45,911 nt of DNA. It comes from Butyrivibrio sp. (GTDB taxonomy: Bacteria > Bacillota > Clostridia > Lachnospirales > Lachnospiraceae). The stretch is from NCBI GenBank assembly GCA_015056565.1, contig SVGB01000021.1, positions 1 through 45,911 of the forward strand. The letters are read 5' to 3'. Of the stretch, positions 24,415 to 32,652 are shown piece by piece. The position numbers and the translations under genes are program-made. The notes under the pieces were generated by a model, which was not told where the DNA came from, did no database searches, and saw only the letters and a list, made by a program, of their open reading frames with translations. The stretch's first letter is position 1; the number at the start of each line of letters is the position of its first letter.

Positions 24415-26085
24415 TTAGTTAAACTTTACGCACAGCATTGTGATGTCGTCAAACTGAGGAGCTTCGCCAACAAATTCGTTGATGGAGTCCTTGACATTCT
24501 TGCAGATCTGTTCGGTGTTTGCGTCAGGATCCTTGTTGAGAGCTGCAAGGAGTCTGTCATTGCCAAAGAGGACGTTGTTTGCGTCGGTGGCTTCGGTGAC
24601 GCCATCGGTGTAGCAGAAAAGTGTGTCTCCGTGGCCAAGCTCAAATTCATGCTCTCTGAACTTGATACCTTCCATGGTTGCAACTGCAACGGAGTGCTTG
24701 TAGATTGAAAGCTCGAACTGACCGTTTGCTCGTCTGATAGCAGGGTGTTCGTGACCTGCGTTGGCAGCCACACCTTTACCTGTTGTCACATCAATTATTG
24801 CAAACCATACAGTTACAAATAGTTCTGCATCATTACCTTCACAGAGCTGATCATTGGCATATGCCAGGACTTCTCCCGGAGTTCCGCCCATCATTGCGCG
24901 GTTCTTGATAAGGGTCTTGGCAATGACCATGAACAGAGCTGCAGGAACTCCCTTGCCTGAAACGTCCGCAACAACCAGTCCAAGATGTGTGTCATCAATA
25001 ATAAAGAAATCGTAGAAGTCACCACCAACTTCCTTGGCAGGATCCATGGAAGCAAAGAGTTCATACTCCTTCTTGTCTGTAAATGTAGGGAAGATCCTTG
25101 GAAGCATGTCTGCCTGGATCTGGGTTGCTACGTTAAGCTCGGCTCCAATCCTCTCTTTTTCTGCAGTAACTGCAGTCAGGTTGGTGATGTATTCATTTAT
25201 ATCCTGCTCCATATGCTTCATGGCATCGGAGAGATTTTCTATCTCATCACCGGTAGTGATATTAAGACCGCTGAAGGCGTGGCCTCTCTCGGTCTCAGTG
25301 CCGTAGTAATTGAGCGCAGCAGTTGAAAGCTTGTTGATCGGGGAAACAACTCTTTTCTTGATCGAGAAAATATATATCACACTAAGTACAAGTCCTATGA
25401 TGAGAGTCACAAGAAGCAGAAGCATTGTGAAAGCCTGCTCCTTCGCCTTGATATCGTTCATTGAGATATCCGCAAGTCCCAATGCCACAACTTCACCTTT
25501 TGAATTGTAGATCGGATATCCGGCGGTAATCAGCCAGCCGTATTCCGGAGTGTTGGTAATATATGCGGGATAACCGATAGAAGGATCATCCAAAACAGCG
25601 TAATTTACTTCATAAAGGGGATCATATACGCCAGGGTCATTGGCTATTTCTGAGCCATCAGCCACATAAAAGGTTATCTTTTCCTTTGGGTACACATAGA
25701 CTACATATATGTCTACTCCGTTTGCCCGGCTTATACGCTGCAGTTTTTCGAGCTCGCTCTTGTATTCAGGAGTCTCCTTGATGTACTGGAAATGGCTGAT
25801 GTACTCATCAAATTCCGGAGTTCCCATCATCTCGCTTCCAACCTTTTTATCAAGACTCTCATATACATCCATCACCTGATTTTTCAGGTAATCGATAGTA
25901 TCTCCGTCTACACTTACAGCCACAGTGTGTGCCAGATTGGTAACATTCTTTTCGTATTCGGAATTAATGGTCCTGTCAAATACTATCTTGGTAAGGCTTC
26001 CCTCCACAAAACTAAGGACAGTAACCATGATGATAACCATCAAAACACTTTTTGCGCCCAATGACATTTTCTTTGTACTTTTCAT
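24415..26085 (-). CDS. Membrane sensor PP2C phosphatase (RsbU/SpoIIE type)
   Basis: 556 aa: TM helix ~12-30, an extracytoplasmic sensor (~35-215, Cache-like, ending AGYPIYNSKGEVVALGLADIS), TM helix ~218-242, HAMP (~243-300), a short coiled coil and a PP2C domain (~330-556). The PP2C part has NVATQIQADMLPRI, EVGGDFYDFF, VADVSGKGVPAALFM and the terminal DDITMLCV; the acidic metal-binding residues look intact. RsbU-type enzymes dephosphorylate STAS anti-anti-sigma proteins that RsbW-like kinases phosphorylate. It overlaps by four bases the gene whose C-terminus is RsbW-like. No STAS gene is in the window. Confidence 0.9.
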   Translation of the reverse strand: MKSTKKMSLGAKSVLMVIIMVTVLSFVEGSLTKIVFDRTINSEYEKNVTNLAHTVAVSVDGDTIDYLKNQVMDVYESLDKKVGSEMMGTPEFDEYISHFQYIKETPEYKSELEKLQRISRANGVDIYVVYVYPKEKITFYVADGSEIANDPGVYDPLYEVNYAVLDDPSIGYPAYITNTPEYGWLITAGYPIYNSKGEVVALGLADISMNDIKAKEQAFTMLLLLVTLIIGLVLSVIYIFSIKKRVVSPINKLSTAALNYYGTETERGHAFSGLNITTGDEIENLSDAMKHMEQDINEYITNLTAVTAEKERIGAELNVATQIQADMLPRIFPTFTDKKEYELFASMDPAKEVGGDFYDFFIIDDTHLGLVVADVSGKGVPAALFMVIAKTLIKNRAMMGGTPGEVLAYANDQLCEGNDAELFVTVWFAIIDVTTGKGVAANAGHEHPAIRRANGQFELSIYKHSVAVATMEGIKFREHEFELGHGDTLFCYTDGVTEATDANNVLFGNDRLLAALNKDPDANTEQICKNVKDSINEFVGEAPQFDDITMLCVKFN

Positions 26086-27839
26086 ATCTTCACCACCATC
26101 GTATTGAATCCCTGATATCTTCTGTAATAAAAAGATTTTGCTTTTTGTTTTATAATATCCATTCCAAGAGCGTTAAAATCCTCTGTAGAAGAATCGTCAA
26201 AGTCTTCAAGGCTCTTTTTATCCAGCGCAAAAGGGTTAAAACTTACTGCATTATCTCTGATGTTCAGCGCAAATCCTTTCTGGCCGTTGGCTATCAGTGT
26301 GAGCTGGATCAGGCCTTCATCCCGTCCCGCTCCCGCAAAACCACTTTGGATAATGGCCGAGCAGACCTCCTCAACAGTCATCTGAACATAGTACATCTGC
26401 TTCATATCAGCTTCCCATTTCTCGCAAAACTCTTCGATCTGGGGAAGCATCTGATTGAGTTCCTCTAAATTGCTCCGCAGTGTTTTCGAATAGATCCTCT
26501 CCTTGTCCACACGCTTCGTCTCTTTTAAGAAGAACTTCAGATAAATGAATATCACCAGACAGGTGATTATTTCCGTAACAGAGTAGGTGTACCAAAAAGC
26601 CCTCTGGCCAATAGCTATGCAGATGAGCATCACCGGCATGACTATCACAAATCCTCGAAGGCTGGTCAGGATAAAGGCCGGAACTGCTATACCTCTTGAG
26701 GTATAGATATTGGCCTGTAATATATTGATCCCTGCAAAAAAGATACACAGGCAGAACAATCTGAGTGCATAAGTTCCGTATTCAAGTGCCTCCGTCCCGC
26801 TCAATCCGAACAGAGTACAAATCTGCTCCGCAAAGACGGCTATGAATACGATAAGGATAACGGAGGTGATCGCCGTTACATTTCTAAGAAGTCCCTGAGT
26901 CCTGTCGCTTTCTTCAAAATTACACTCCGACTCATAGGTACTCAGGATAGGCTGAGCAGCCATGCTTATCGCATTAAACACATAGGTCATCATGTAGCTT
27001 ATGCTCTGAACGATCTCAAAGACAGCCACTCCCAGCTCTCCCGCGATCCTGAACAGAGCATTGTTAGCTATCAGGATAAATACGAAGGTATATATGTACG
27101 AGATGCAGGATGATACTCCGGTCCTGAAATTCCTGAGCACATTCCTGAAGCTGCATCTGATCGGAAGAATGCGCAGATGTGAGTTTTTGTAATAAATGAA
27201 AAATAACTCTATACCGCTGGTTATAATGGCTCCCAGCAAGGTTGAAAGAGCTGCTCCCATAACTCCCATGCCGCAGAACAGCACAAGAATGATGTTGAAA
27301 AAGAAATCGCAGCCGTTTCCGATCTGTGAAGCGATAGAAGTCTCCCAGGCCAGATCATCATTTCTCATGTAATATCCCACTGTGTAGGAAAAGAAAAAAA
27401 ATGGTGCCGTTATGAACAATATCCGCAGATATACAGCTGTAGCCCCAAACAGTTCCGGATTGGAAGCGCTGGCTCCAAGCATGGATGTAATGGGTTCCGT
27501 AAAAACATTTCCGCAAATGGCGATGATGATTCCCAGAGCTAAAACTGTAGCAAGCATTCCGTGATAATCGGCTTTGGCCTCATCTTCTTTTCCCTTGGAC
27601 ATCCTGCCCGAAAAATAAACCGCGCCACCTAAGCCAAAGGAGTGCATTATAACGTTGTAGATCATGAAAATGGGAATCGAAAAAGCAATTGCAGCAAGTC
27701 CTGTCGCTCCCATCCTGTTTCCGACTACCAGAGCATCTGCCATATCCGCCACTGACAGTACAACTGCAGAGGACAGTGCCGGCAGGTATTGCTTTGCAAA
27801 CATCTGCTTTGTAAATTCCGATACTTTTCCTTTTGTCAT
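26082..27839 (-). CDS. MATE transporter fused to an RsbW-like ATPase domain
   Basis: 585 aa, about 130 longer than a MATE exporter. Residues 1-~450 are twelve membrane helices with MATE pattern (VADMADALVVGNRMGATGLAAIA, GLGGAVYFSGRMSKG). After a linker, residues ~470-585 read like an RsbW-type HATPase: VEEVCSAIIQSGF at 489 as the N-box, IRDNAVSFNPF at 527 as the G1 box, and LGMDII...YYRRYQGFNTMVV as the end. The N-box Asn appears to be Ala495 and the G1 Gly Ala531, so ATP use may be lost. It overlaps both neighbours by four bases. Substrate unknown; a lipid-like or modified compound is a guess. Confidence 0.84.
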   Translation of the reverse strand: MTKGKVSEFTKQMFAKQYLPALSSAVVLSVADMADALVVGNRMGATGLAAIAFSIPIFMIYNVIMHSFGLGGAVYFSGRMSKGKEDEAKADYHGMLATVLALGIIIAICGNVFTEPITSMLGASASNPELFGATAVYLRILFITAPFFFFSYTVGYYMRNDDLAWETSIASQIGNGCDFFFNIILVLFCGMGVMGAALSTLLGAIITSGIELFFIYYKNSHLRILPIRCSFRNVLRNFRTGVSSCISYIYTFVFILIANNALFRIAGELGVAVFEIVQSISYMMTYVFNAISMAAQPILSTYESECNFEESDRTQGLLRNVTAITSVILIVFIAVFAEQICTLFGLSGTEALEYGTYALRLFCLCIFFAGINILQANIYTSRGIAVPAFILTSLRGFVIVMPVMLICIAIGQRAFWYTYSVTEIITCLVIFIYLKFFLKETKRVDKERIYSKTLRSNLEELNQMLPQIEEFCEKWEADMKQMYYVQMTVEEVCSAIIQSGFAGAGRDEGLIQLTLIANGQKGFALNIRDNAVSFNPFALDKKSLEDFDDSSTEDFNALGMDIIKQKAKSFYYRRYQGFNTMVVKI

Positions 27840-28708
27840 ATCTGTTTACCTGTGTACATATCAACCATTGAAAATGGATGCATGAATTCTTTTGCCTGTC
27901 TTAAGCCTTCAATGCCGAGATCTTCCTCATAGTTATAAAACTTTACCTGTTCAGGAAAAGATGATGAAAAGACCTGTCTGACAAAGTACTGAAGACCGTA
28001 TATGTTTATCGCCGACTTCTGAAGGCAAGCATCTACGGTGTCGCCACTCAGATAGTAACCGGCTGCTACCGAGCACGGAGCATTGTCCATATATATGACT
28101 ACTCCGTCGATATTCATGTCTGAATAGGATGAAAGCATGGCTTCAAGGGCACCCTGATCATTGCAGTCAGGGTCGTAATCCTTGTTTCTGCGCCATATTC
28201 CCAAAATATATCTGATGTCCGGAAGGGTTTCAGGGCTGATTTTTCTGATCTCAAAGGTGTGTTCTTTTTTTAGCTGCTTTACATACCTTCTTTTTCTGGA
28301 AAGTCCCTTTCCCGGCAGGTTTTCTATGGTATCTCTGTCATATACATATTCACTGTCATTTATAGCCGGTTCGATCTCAAAAGCACCGGGGAAATTCTCA
28401 TTTAAAAATTTGGCGTCCTCTTTGGTCATATATCTGAATACCAGATTTTTTTCCCTAAGCCTGTCAGCAATAAAGCTTTTCTTTTCTTCCTCGCAGCCCA
28501 CAGGTGAAAACCAGGTATTCTCGCCCTTTGAAACCAGTTTTGCAGCATAAAGCTCAGGACTTATATATGCTTTGATACCCATATCTTTCGCCCATATATA
28601 CAGTGAATTAAAAGCATGCGCACTATCGCCGTATCCATACTTTTCATACAGTGAAGATATAGTATCAGCCATGTCCAATTCTATACTTCTTAAATCACAT
28701 TGTTCCAT
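27836..28708 (-). CDS. DUF2156-type acyltransferase-like protein
   Basis: The 290-aa protein matches the DUF2156 pattern, the GNAT-like domain related to the catalytic part of MprF aminoacyl-phosphatidylglycerol synthases: SEYVYDRDTIENLPGKGLSRKR, then RRYVKQLKKEH, and later VAAGYYLSGDTVDACLQKS and FYNYEEDLGIEGLRQAK. There is no membrane domain, so it acts in the cytosol or at the inner membrane face. Family members mostly lack a proven substrate. It overlaps the formyltransferase stop by one base (TAATG) and the MATE fusion by four, which implies a shared pathway. Confidence 0.82.
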   Translation of the reverse strand: MEQCDLRSIELDMADTISSLYEKYGYGDSAHAFNSLYIWAKDMGIKAYISPELYAAKLVSKGENTWFSPVGCEEEKKSFIADRLREKNLVFRYMTKEDAKFLNENFPGAFEIEPAINDSEYVYDRDTIENLPGKGLSRKRRYVKQLKKEHTFEIRKISPETLPDIRYILGIWRRNKDYDPDCNDQGALEAMLSSYSDMNIDGVVIYMDNAPCSVAAGYYLSGDTVDACLQKSAINIYGLQYFVRQVFSSSFPEQVKFYNYEEDLGIEGLRQAKEFMHPFSMVDMYTGKQI

Positions 28709-29517
28709 TATTGAAGCTTTCGCATCCTTTCACAGAGAATGTATCCATCCTTGATCTTAAGCGAATCTGATGGATATTGAGCTTCATCCTCAGACTTGCA
28801 TGCTACACCGTCTATGATCTCAAACCTGTCACCGCTCTGGTTATCAATATAAAAGCATTCATAGCCTTTAAAAGCTCTGAGAATAAGATCGGCGCTGTCA
28901 AAATTCATATCGCTGGTGACAGTATACTGATCCTCCTTTGGCATATCCCAGTATTCTGCAATGGTATTGTCCTGAGGGACTGCATTGTCCCATAGCTCAT
29001 CAAAATCTTCAACAAGCCTTTTAACCATTGAAGGGATAAGGTCGTTTTGTCTCTTTGTCAATTTCTGCAGATCATCGCCGGGATATACAGGAACTTTTTC
29101 TCTGAGGATAATATCTCCCTCATCAAGTCCCTTAGTCATGCGATGCATGGTCATACCACTTTCTGTAAGTCCCTTTAGGATCGTCAGTGGCATTGGCCAT
29201 GCACCTCTTCCTATCGGAAGATAAGCCGGATGTGTGTTCACTATCCTCAGCTCATCTATTACAGGGATCACGTAATAGTACCCTCCAACCAGCACAAAAT
29301 CACACCCCTCTGCCACCAGGTCATAGAGGTCATCCTTGGTAATGCGATCCATCTGCAGGGGAATATCATGCTCTTTTGCAAAGGCCACAGTCTTCGTATT
29401 GAATTCAGTTATATTATCGGTTTTACAGGTGAAAACCTTCATGATCTCACAGCCGCAGTCATATAGACTTGTCAGGACCGGATGCAGTATATCTATCGAT
29501 ACGCAAGCTACCTTCAT
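28708..29517 (-). CDS. Formyltransferase-family protein
   Basis: 269 aa. The N-terminal ~190 residues are a formyl-transferase fold with the catalytic triad visible: Asn94 and His96 in VNTHPAYLP, and Asp132 in GLDEGDIIL. The related RGAWPMPL stretch follows the usual position for the acceptor loop. This family includes Fmt, PurN and sugar-nucleotide N-formyltransferases using 10-formyl-THF. The C-terminal ~75 residues form a small beta-rich domain as in Fmt/ArnA, but the protein is shorter than Fmt. It is the first gene of a coupled four-gene operon. The acceptor is unknown; an amino-sugar or aminoacyl group is likeliest. Confidence 0.83.
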   Translation of the reverse strand: MKVACVSIDILHPVLTSLYDCGCEIMKVFTCKTDNITEFNTKTVAFAKEHDIPLQMDRITKDDLYDLVAEGCDFVLVGGYYYVIPVIDELRIVNTHPAYLPIGRGAWPMPLTILKGLTESGMTMHRMTKGLDEGDIILREKVPVYPGDDLQKLTKRQNDLIPSMVKRLVEDFDELWDNAVPQDNTIAEYWDMPKEDQYTVTSDMNFDSADLILRAFKGYECFYIDNQSGDRFEIIDGVACKSEDEAQYPSDSLKIKDGYILCERMRKLQ

Positions 29518-29819
29518 ATAATTCCACCTATTAATGTATTCATATAACGTCTATTATATTCTCTCATATTAATTGGATTTTGCTGATTAAATTTATATTA
29601 AAAATCTTGAAAAATCCGAAAATTAAAACTATTTTTAGTTCTATAATGATTTGTTTTGCGTAGTCCGATATATATAACACAGCTAAGGAAAGCATGGATC
29701 TTCAAGGATGAGTAAACTTTCATCTAGGTGAAGGTCCATTTTTTGTGGAAAAAACTGTCATCGCCATGTCAGTTTGCTCCAAAAGAAATGACCTTTGCCC
29801 AAAACACAAAGGAGGTACC
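29518..29819. other. 302-base divergent intergenic region
   Basis: No gene. It separates the formyltransferase operon (minus) and the EF-hand-like gene (plus). For the minus side a TATAAT is seen at 29553-29558, without a good -35 box. For the plus side the motif CCGATAT at 29667-29673 resembles the -10 box of flagellar sigma-28 promoters; a weak TAAT lies 17 bases before. The ~145-base leader after it holds TTCAAGGATGAG, similar to a CsrA site. A longer frame for the plus gene opens at a GTG at 29745 but is not supported by an RBS. Confidence 0.5.
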
Positions 29820-30872
29820 ATGAAAATTGCACAAAGCAACGTAAACCTGGTCTCAAGCCACCATCTCTCACAGGAAAGAAGTGTGGCCATGAAGACCCAG
29901 ACCATGACAAGAAGTGCATTCCTTAAAAGCCTTCAGAGCCAGGAAAAGAAAATGGACCAGCTGGAGCTTTCAGATGCATCATCGGAAGATGAGGCCATAG
30001 GCAGTGACAGCTACATGTCACTTAAGCCCTCCAAGTCAGAGTACTTATCGCCAGAAACTTCCAGTCTTGAGGATCAGATCATGGAGCTTAGAAATATGCT
30101 TCTTGAAAGAATCTTAAGGCTCCTTCAGGTTTTTGGAGGCGACAGCCAGAGCAGAGGCTATGCAAAGACCTTGTCAAACACTGCAAACATGCTGACAGAC
30201 AACATGTTTGTAAAAAAGACCACTATCGAAGTCACTCATATTGAAACTGAGGAGACAACCTTTAGTGGCACAGGCACTGCACTTACTGAGGATGGAAGGG
30301 CCATCGATTTTGGCGTCAACTTCTCCATGTCCAGAAGACTTTGTGAGTACGCCGGAATTGACGTCTCCAGCGCAGTAAGTCTGATCGATCCTCTTGTTAT
30401 CAATGTGGGAAGTAGTGTGACCAGTATCAGCGATCAGAGCTTTTACTTTGACCTTGATGCTGACGGGCAGGAAGAAAAGATTTCAAATCTGGGAGAGGGC
30501 TCAGGATTTCTGGCACTTGATAAGAATGGTGACGGAAAGATCGGGGATGGCTCGGAACTTTTTGGAACAAAGTCGGGGGACGGTTTTAAAGATCTCTCTG
30601 CCTATGATCTTGATAGAAACGGCTGGATCGATGAAAATGACAAAATCTACGACCAGCTAAAGATCTGGATCAGAAATGAAGACGGAACAGATACCCTTTT
30701 GGGTCTCAAAGAAGCTGACGTTGGCGCCATTCACTTAGGAAAAGCCGACACTGAATACTCCCACTATGGAAGCACCTTCGCAATACAGGCCATGACCAGA
30801 GCCTCCGGCGTATTCCTCCGCGAAAGTGGCGGCGTTGGAACTGTGCAGCAGGTAGACCTGGCTGCCCTGTAA
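29820..30872 (+). CDS. EF-hand-like calcium-binding protein
   Basis: 350 aa from the ATG after a strong RBS (AAAGGAGG). The N-terminal third is polar and helical without signal peptide. From about residue 195 come acidic loops of calcium-binding type: DLDADGQEEKI, LDKNGDGKIGDGSEL and DLDRNGWIDENDKI. The segment FGVNFSMSRR and the end (ALKE...GAIHLG) occur in similar proteins of other motile bacteria. Function unknown. The upstream CCGATAT motif hints at co-regulation with flagellar genes, and the protein could be exported by the flagellar route; both are inference. Confidence 0.72.
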   Translation: MKIAQSNVNLVSSHHLSQERSVAMKTQTMTRSAFLKSLQSQEKKMDQLELSDASSEDEAIGSDSYMSLKPSKSEYLSPETSSLEDQIMELRNMLLERILRLLQVFGGDSQSRGYAKTLSNTANMLTDNMFVKKTTIEVTHIETEETTFSGTGTALTEDGRAIDFGVNFSMSRRLCEYAGIDVSSAVSLIDPLVINVGSSVTSISDQSFYFDLDADGQEEKISNLGEGSGFLALDKNGDGKIGDGSELFGTKSGDGFKDLSAYDLDRNGWIDENDKIYDQLKIWIRNEDGTDTLLGLKEADVGAIHLGKADTEYSHYGSTFAIQAMTRASGVFLRESGGVGTVQQVDLAAL

Positions 30873-30875
30873 AAA

Positions 30876-30912
30876 ACAAGACATGGGGGACGGTTCTGCT
30901 GTCTCATTGTGC
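30876..30912. repeat. Single-arm partial copy of the GGGGACGG repeat
   Basis: Half of the palindrome, reading ACAAGACATGGGGGACGG then TTCTGCTGTCTCATTG, with two or three differences from the arm of the neighbouring full copy. It is directly in front of the full copy, as if an arm had been duplicated or a second palindrome had lost half. Confidence 0.8.
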
Positions 30913-30915
30913 AAA

Positions 30916-30985
30916 ACAAGACACGGGGACGGTTCTACTGTCTCATTGTGTGCAATGAGACAGTAGAACCGTCCCCGTGTCTTGT
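30916..30985. repeat. 33-bp-arm palindrome, copy 2
   Basis: Perfect inverted repeat: 30916-30948 pairs with 30953-30985 around the loop TGTG. The arms are identical to those at 24344-24413, about 6.5 kb away; only the loop differs (TGTG against CACA, its reverse complement). It lies between the convergent EF-hand-like and thymidine kinase genes. Confidence 0.9.
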
Positions 30986-31015
30986 TTTAGAGGCAGAAGA
31001 CCTGCCCCTTTTCTT

Positions 31016-31627
31016 TCACTCCTGTATATCTCGTTCTCTCTTGCCGTCCACTTCTCCTGAAAGGAAGTGTCTGCGGCATACAGAGACGTAGGATTCGTTG
31101 CCTCCCATCATGATCTGCTCGCCGTCGCGAACGATCTTGCCGTTTGATACACGGGCGTTGAAGTGGGCACGACGACCGCACCAGCATACAGTGGGAACTT
31201 CTTCGATGTAGTTGGCGATCTCCATAAGACGCTTGGAACCAGTAAAGAGATGACTGGTAAAGTCTGTACGAAGACCATAGCAGATAACTGGAAGGTCGTA
31301 TTTATCTACAACTTCTGCAAGAAGGTCTACCTGCTCTTCAGTCAAAAACTGTGCTTCGTCCACCAGGACACAGTCCAGTTTTTTCCATGCAGTGCTCTTT
31401 TTTGTAAACCACTCATTTACAACTTCATCCAAAAAATCTTCTACAAAGATGCACTCTGCCTCAAGTCCCATTCTGGATCTTACAACCATCTTGCCATCTC
31501 TGTCTTCAGTCTTGGGCTTAAGAAGAATGCAGTTCTGTCCCTTCTCTAAATAGTTGTAACGAACCATCAGAGCGTTGGCTGTTTTGGAACTTCCCATAGC
31601 TCCATACCTGAAATAAAGCTTACCCAT
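31016..31627 (-). CDS. tdk: Thymidine kinase
   Basis: Salvage enzyme phosphorylating thymidine (and deoxyuridine) with ATP. The 203-aa protein has the P-loop GAMGSSKT at residues 9-16, the DEAQF motif in VLVDEAQFLTEEQV, and a zinc site from VCWCGRRAHF and a later CRRHF. It is the last gene of the malQ-lacI-hicB-like-mscS run, 21 bases behind mscS. Confidence 0.95.
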   Translation of the reverse strand: MGKLYFRYGAMGSSKTANALMVRYNYLEKGQNCILLKPKTEDRDGKMVVRSRMGLEAECIFVEDFLDEVVNEWFTKKSTAWKKLDCVLVDEAQFLTEEQVDLLAEVVDKYDLPVICYGLRTDFTSHLFTGSKRLMEIANYIEEVPTVCWCGRRAHFNARVSNGKIVRDGEQIMMGGNESYVSVCRRHFLSGEVDGKRERDIQE

Positions 31628-31648
31628 AATAATCCCCCATGTATAGTT

Positions 31649-32431
31649 TTACTCTTCGCCCTTTAATACTACCAGCTTGTTGTATGGAATCTCAATTCCC
31701 TCTTCCTTAAAGCGCTTCATGATCTCCACAAGGCACTCTGAGCAGGCTCTTGGATTGTCTTTAAAATCCTTGGTCTCTACAAGAGCCTGGAGAGTTACTC
31801 CGCTGTCGTCGCAGCTCTTGCAAAGCACCGCCGGTCTTACTCCATAGTGCTTGGGATGTGAATAAATGGCACTTGCCATAACATTCATTGCCTTGTCCAT
31901 GTCTGTGCCATAGGCAACCTGCACTCTTATAGGATAGGAAAAAGAATCCTCCTGGGTGTAGTTTACTATGGTTGCAGAACCTGCAATTGAATTGGGAATA
32001 TAGATGATCTCGTTCTGGTAGGTCTTGATCACCGTGTGACGAAGTGTAATGTTCTCAACAAATCCAGGATCGTAGTTGTCTATCTTGATCCTGTCCCCAA
32101 TATCAAAGGGTCTTGAACTTGATGCAGAAAGAGCTATCCCTGCAAACACATTTGCCAGTGTTGACTGAGCTGCAAGACCTAAGACAACAGCAGCTATTCC
32201 AGATGAAGCAATGGCTGTTTCCCATGTCTTTTCAAAAGCTGGAATTCCACTAAGTGCAGTCAGCGCAGCAGCTGCCCATACGATAGCAAGAATAATGCCC
32301 TTCAAAAAAATAAGATGAATCTTGCCCCTTAAAAACTCTTTGCTAAGGAACTTGTTCATCACTATATTTATAAGATATGCAGCTATAAAGGGCAGCACAT
32401 ACTTAAGAAAAATGTCCAGTACGTCTTTCAT
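31649..32431 (-). CDS. MscS-family mechanosensitive channel
   Basis: The 260-aa protein has three N-terminal membrane helices, the pore-lining third helix VVLGLAAQSTLANVFAGIAL, and the beta domain starting RPFDIGDRIKI. MscS channels release solutes on osmotic downshock. The ATG at 32431 was chosen over a GTG three codons earlier because AGGAGGAG sits 8 bases before it; that RBS is made of the codons for the acidic tail of the preceding small protein. Confidence 0.9.
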   Translation of the reverse strand: MKDVLDIFLKYVLPFIAAYLINIVMNKFLSKEFLRGKIHLIFLKGIILAIVWAAAALTALSGIPAFEKTWETAIASSGIAAVVLGLAAQSTLANVFAGIALSASSSRPFDIGDRIKIDNYDPGFVENITLRHTVIKTYQNEIIYIPNSIAGSATIVNYTQEDSFSYPIRVQVAYGTDMDKAMNVMASAIYSHPKHYGVRPAVLCKSCDDSGVTLQALVETKDFKDNPRACSECLVEIMKRFKEEGIEIPYNKLVVLKGEE

Positions 32432-32436
32432 AAACG

Positions 32437-32652
32437 TCACTCCTCCTCAGGGTCTTCGTCATCGCCCATCTCATCAAAAGCGATGATGGAATCAATGATA
32501 TCCTCAAAGTCCTCGCGAAGTTCCTCAAGAGAATCACCTTCATAGGTGTAGATCCTGCCATCGATCAGAACCTCACCTGTGTAGTAGTCAGCCTTCTTGT
32601 CGTAGTTAACTGACCCTGTATAGCCTTCGTATTCAAAAATTTCTTCACTCAT
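32437..32652 (-). CDS. HicB-like small acidic protein
   Basis: 71 aa. EYEGYTGSVNYDKKADYYTGEVL and GDSLEELREDFEDIIDSII match the HicB antitoxin-type fold (beta strands followed by the 'eG.s.eel...f...id' helix). The C-terminal DNA-binding part of many HicB antitoxins is missing and no HicA toxin is next to it. It starts within the stop of the lacI gene (TAATG) so it is coupled to it. A stand-alone regulator or former antitoxin is possible. Confidence 0.7.
   Translation of the reverse strand: MSEEIFEYEGYTGSVNYDKKADYYTGEVLIDGRIYTYEGDSLEELREDFEDIIDSIIAFDEMGDDEDPEEE

Noticed and set aside
29745..29819. Upstream GTG start for the EF-hand-like gene
   Set aside because: No RBS near it, while the ATG at 29820 has a strong AAAGGAGG.
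32437..32652. HicAB toxin-antitoxin module
   Set aside because: No HicA-like gene is next to the HicB-like one; neighbours are LacI and MscS genes.
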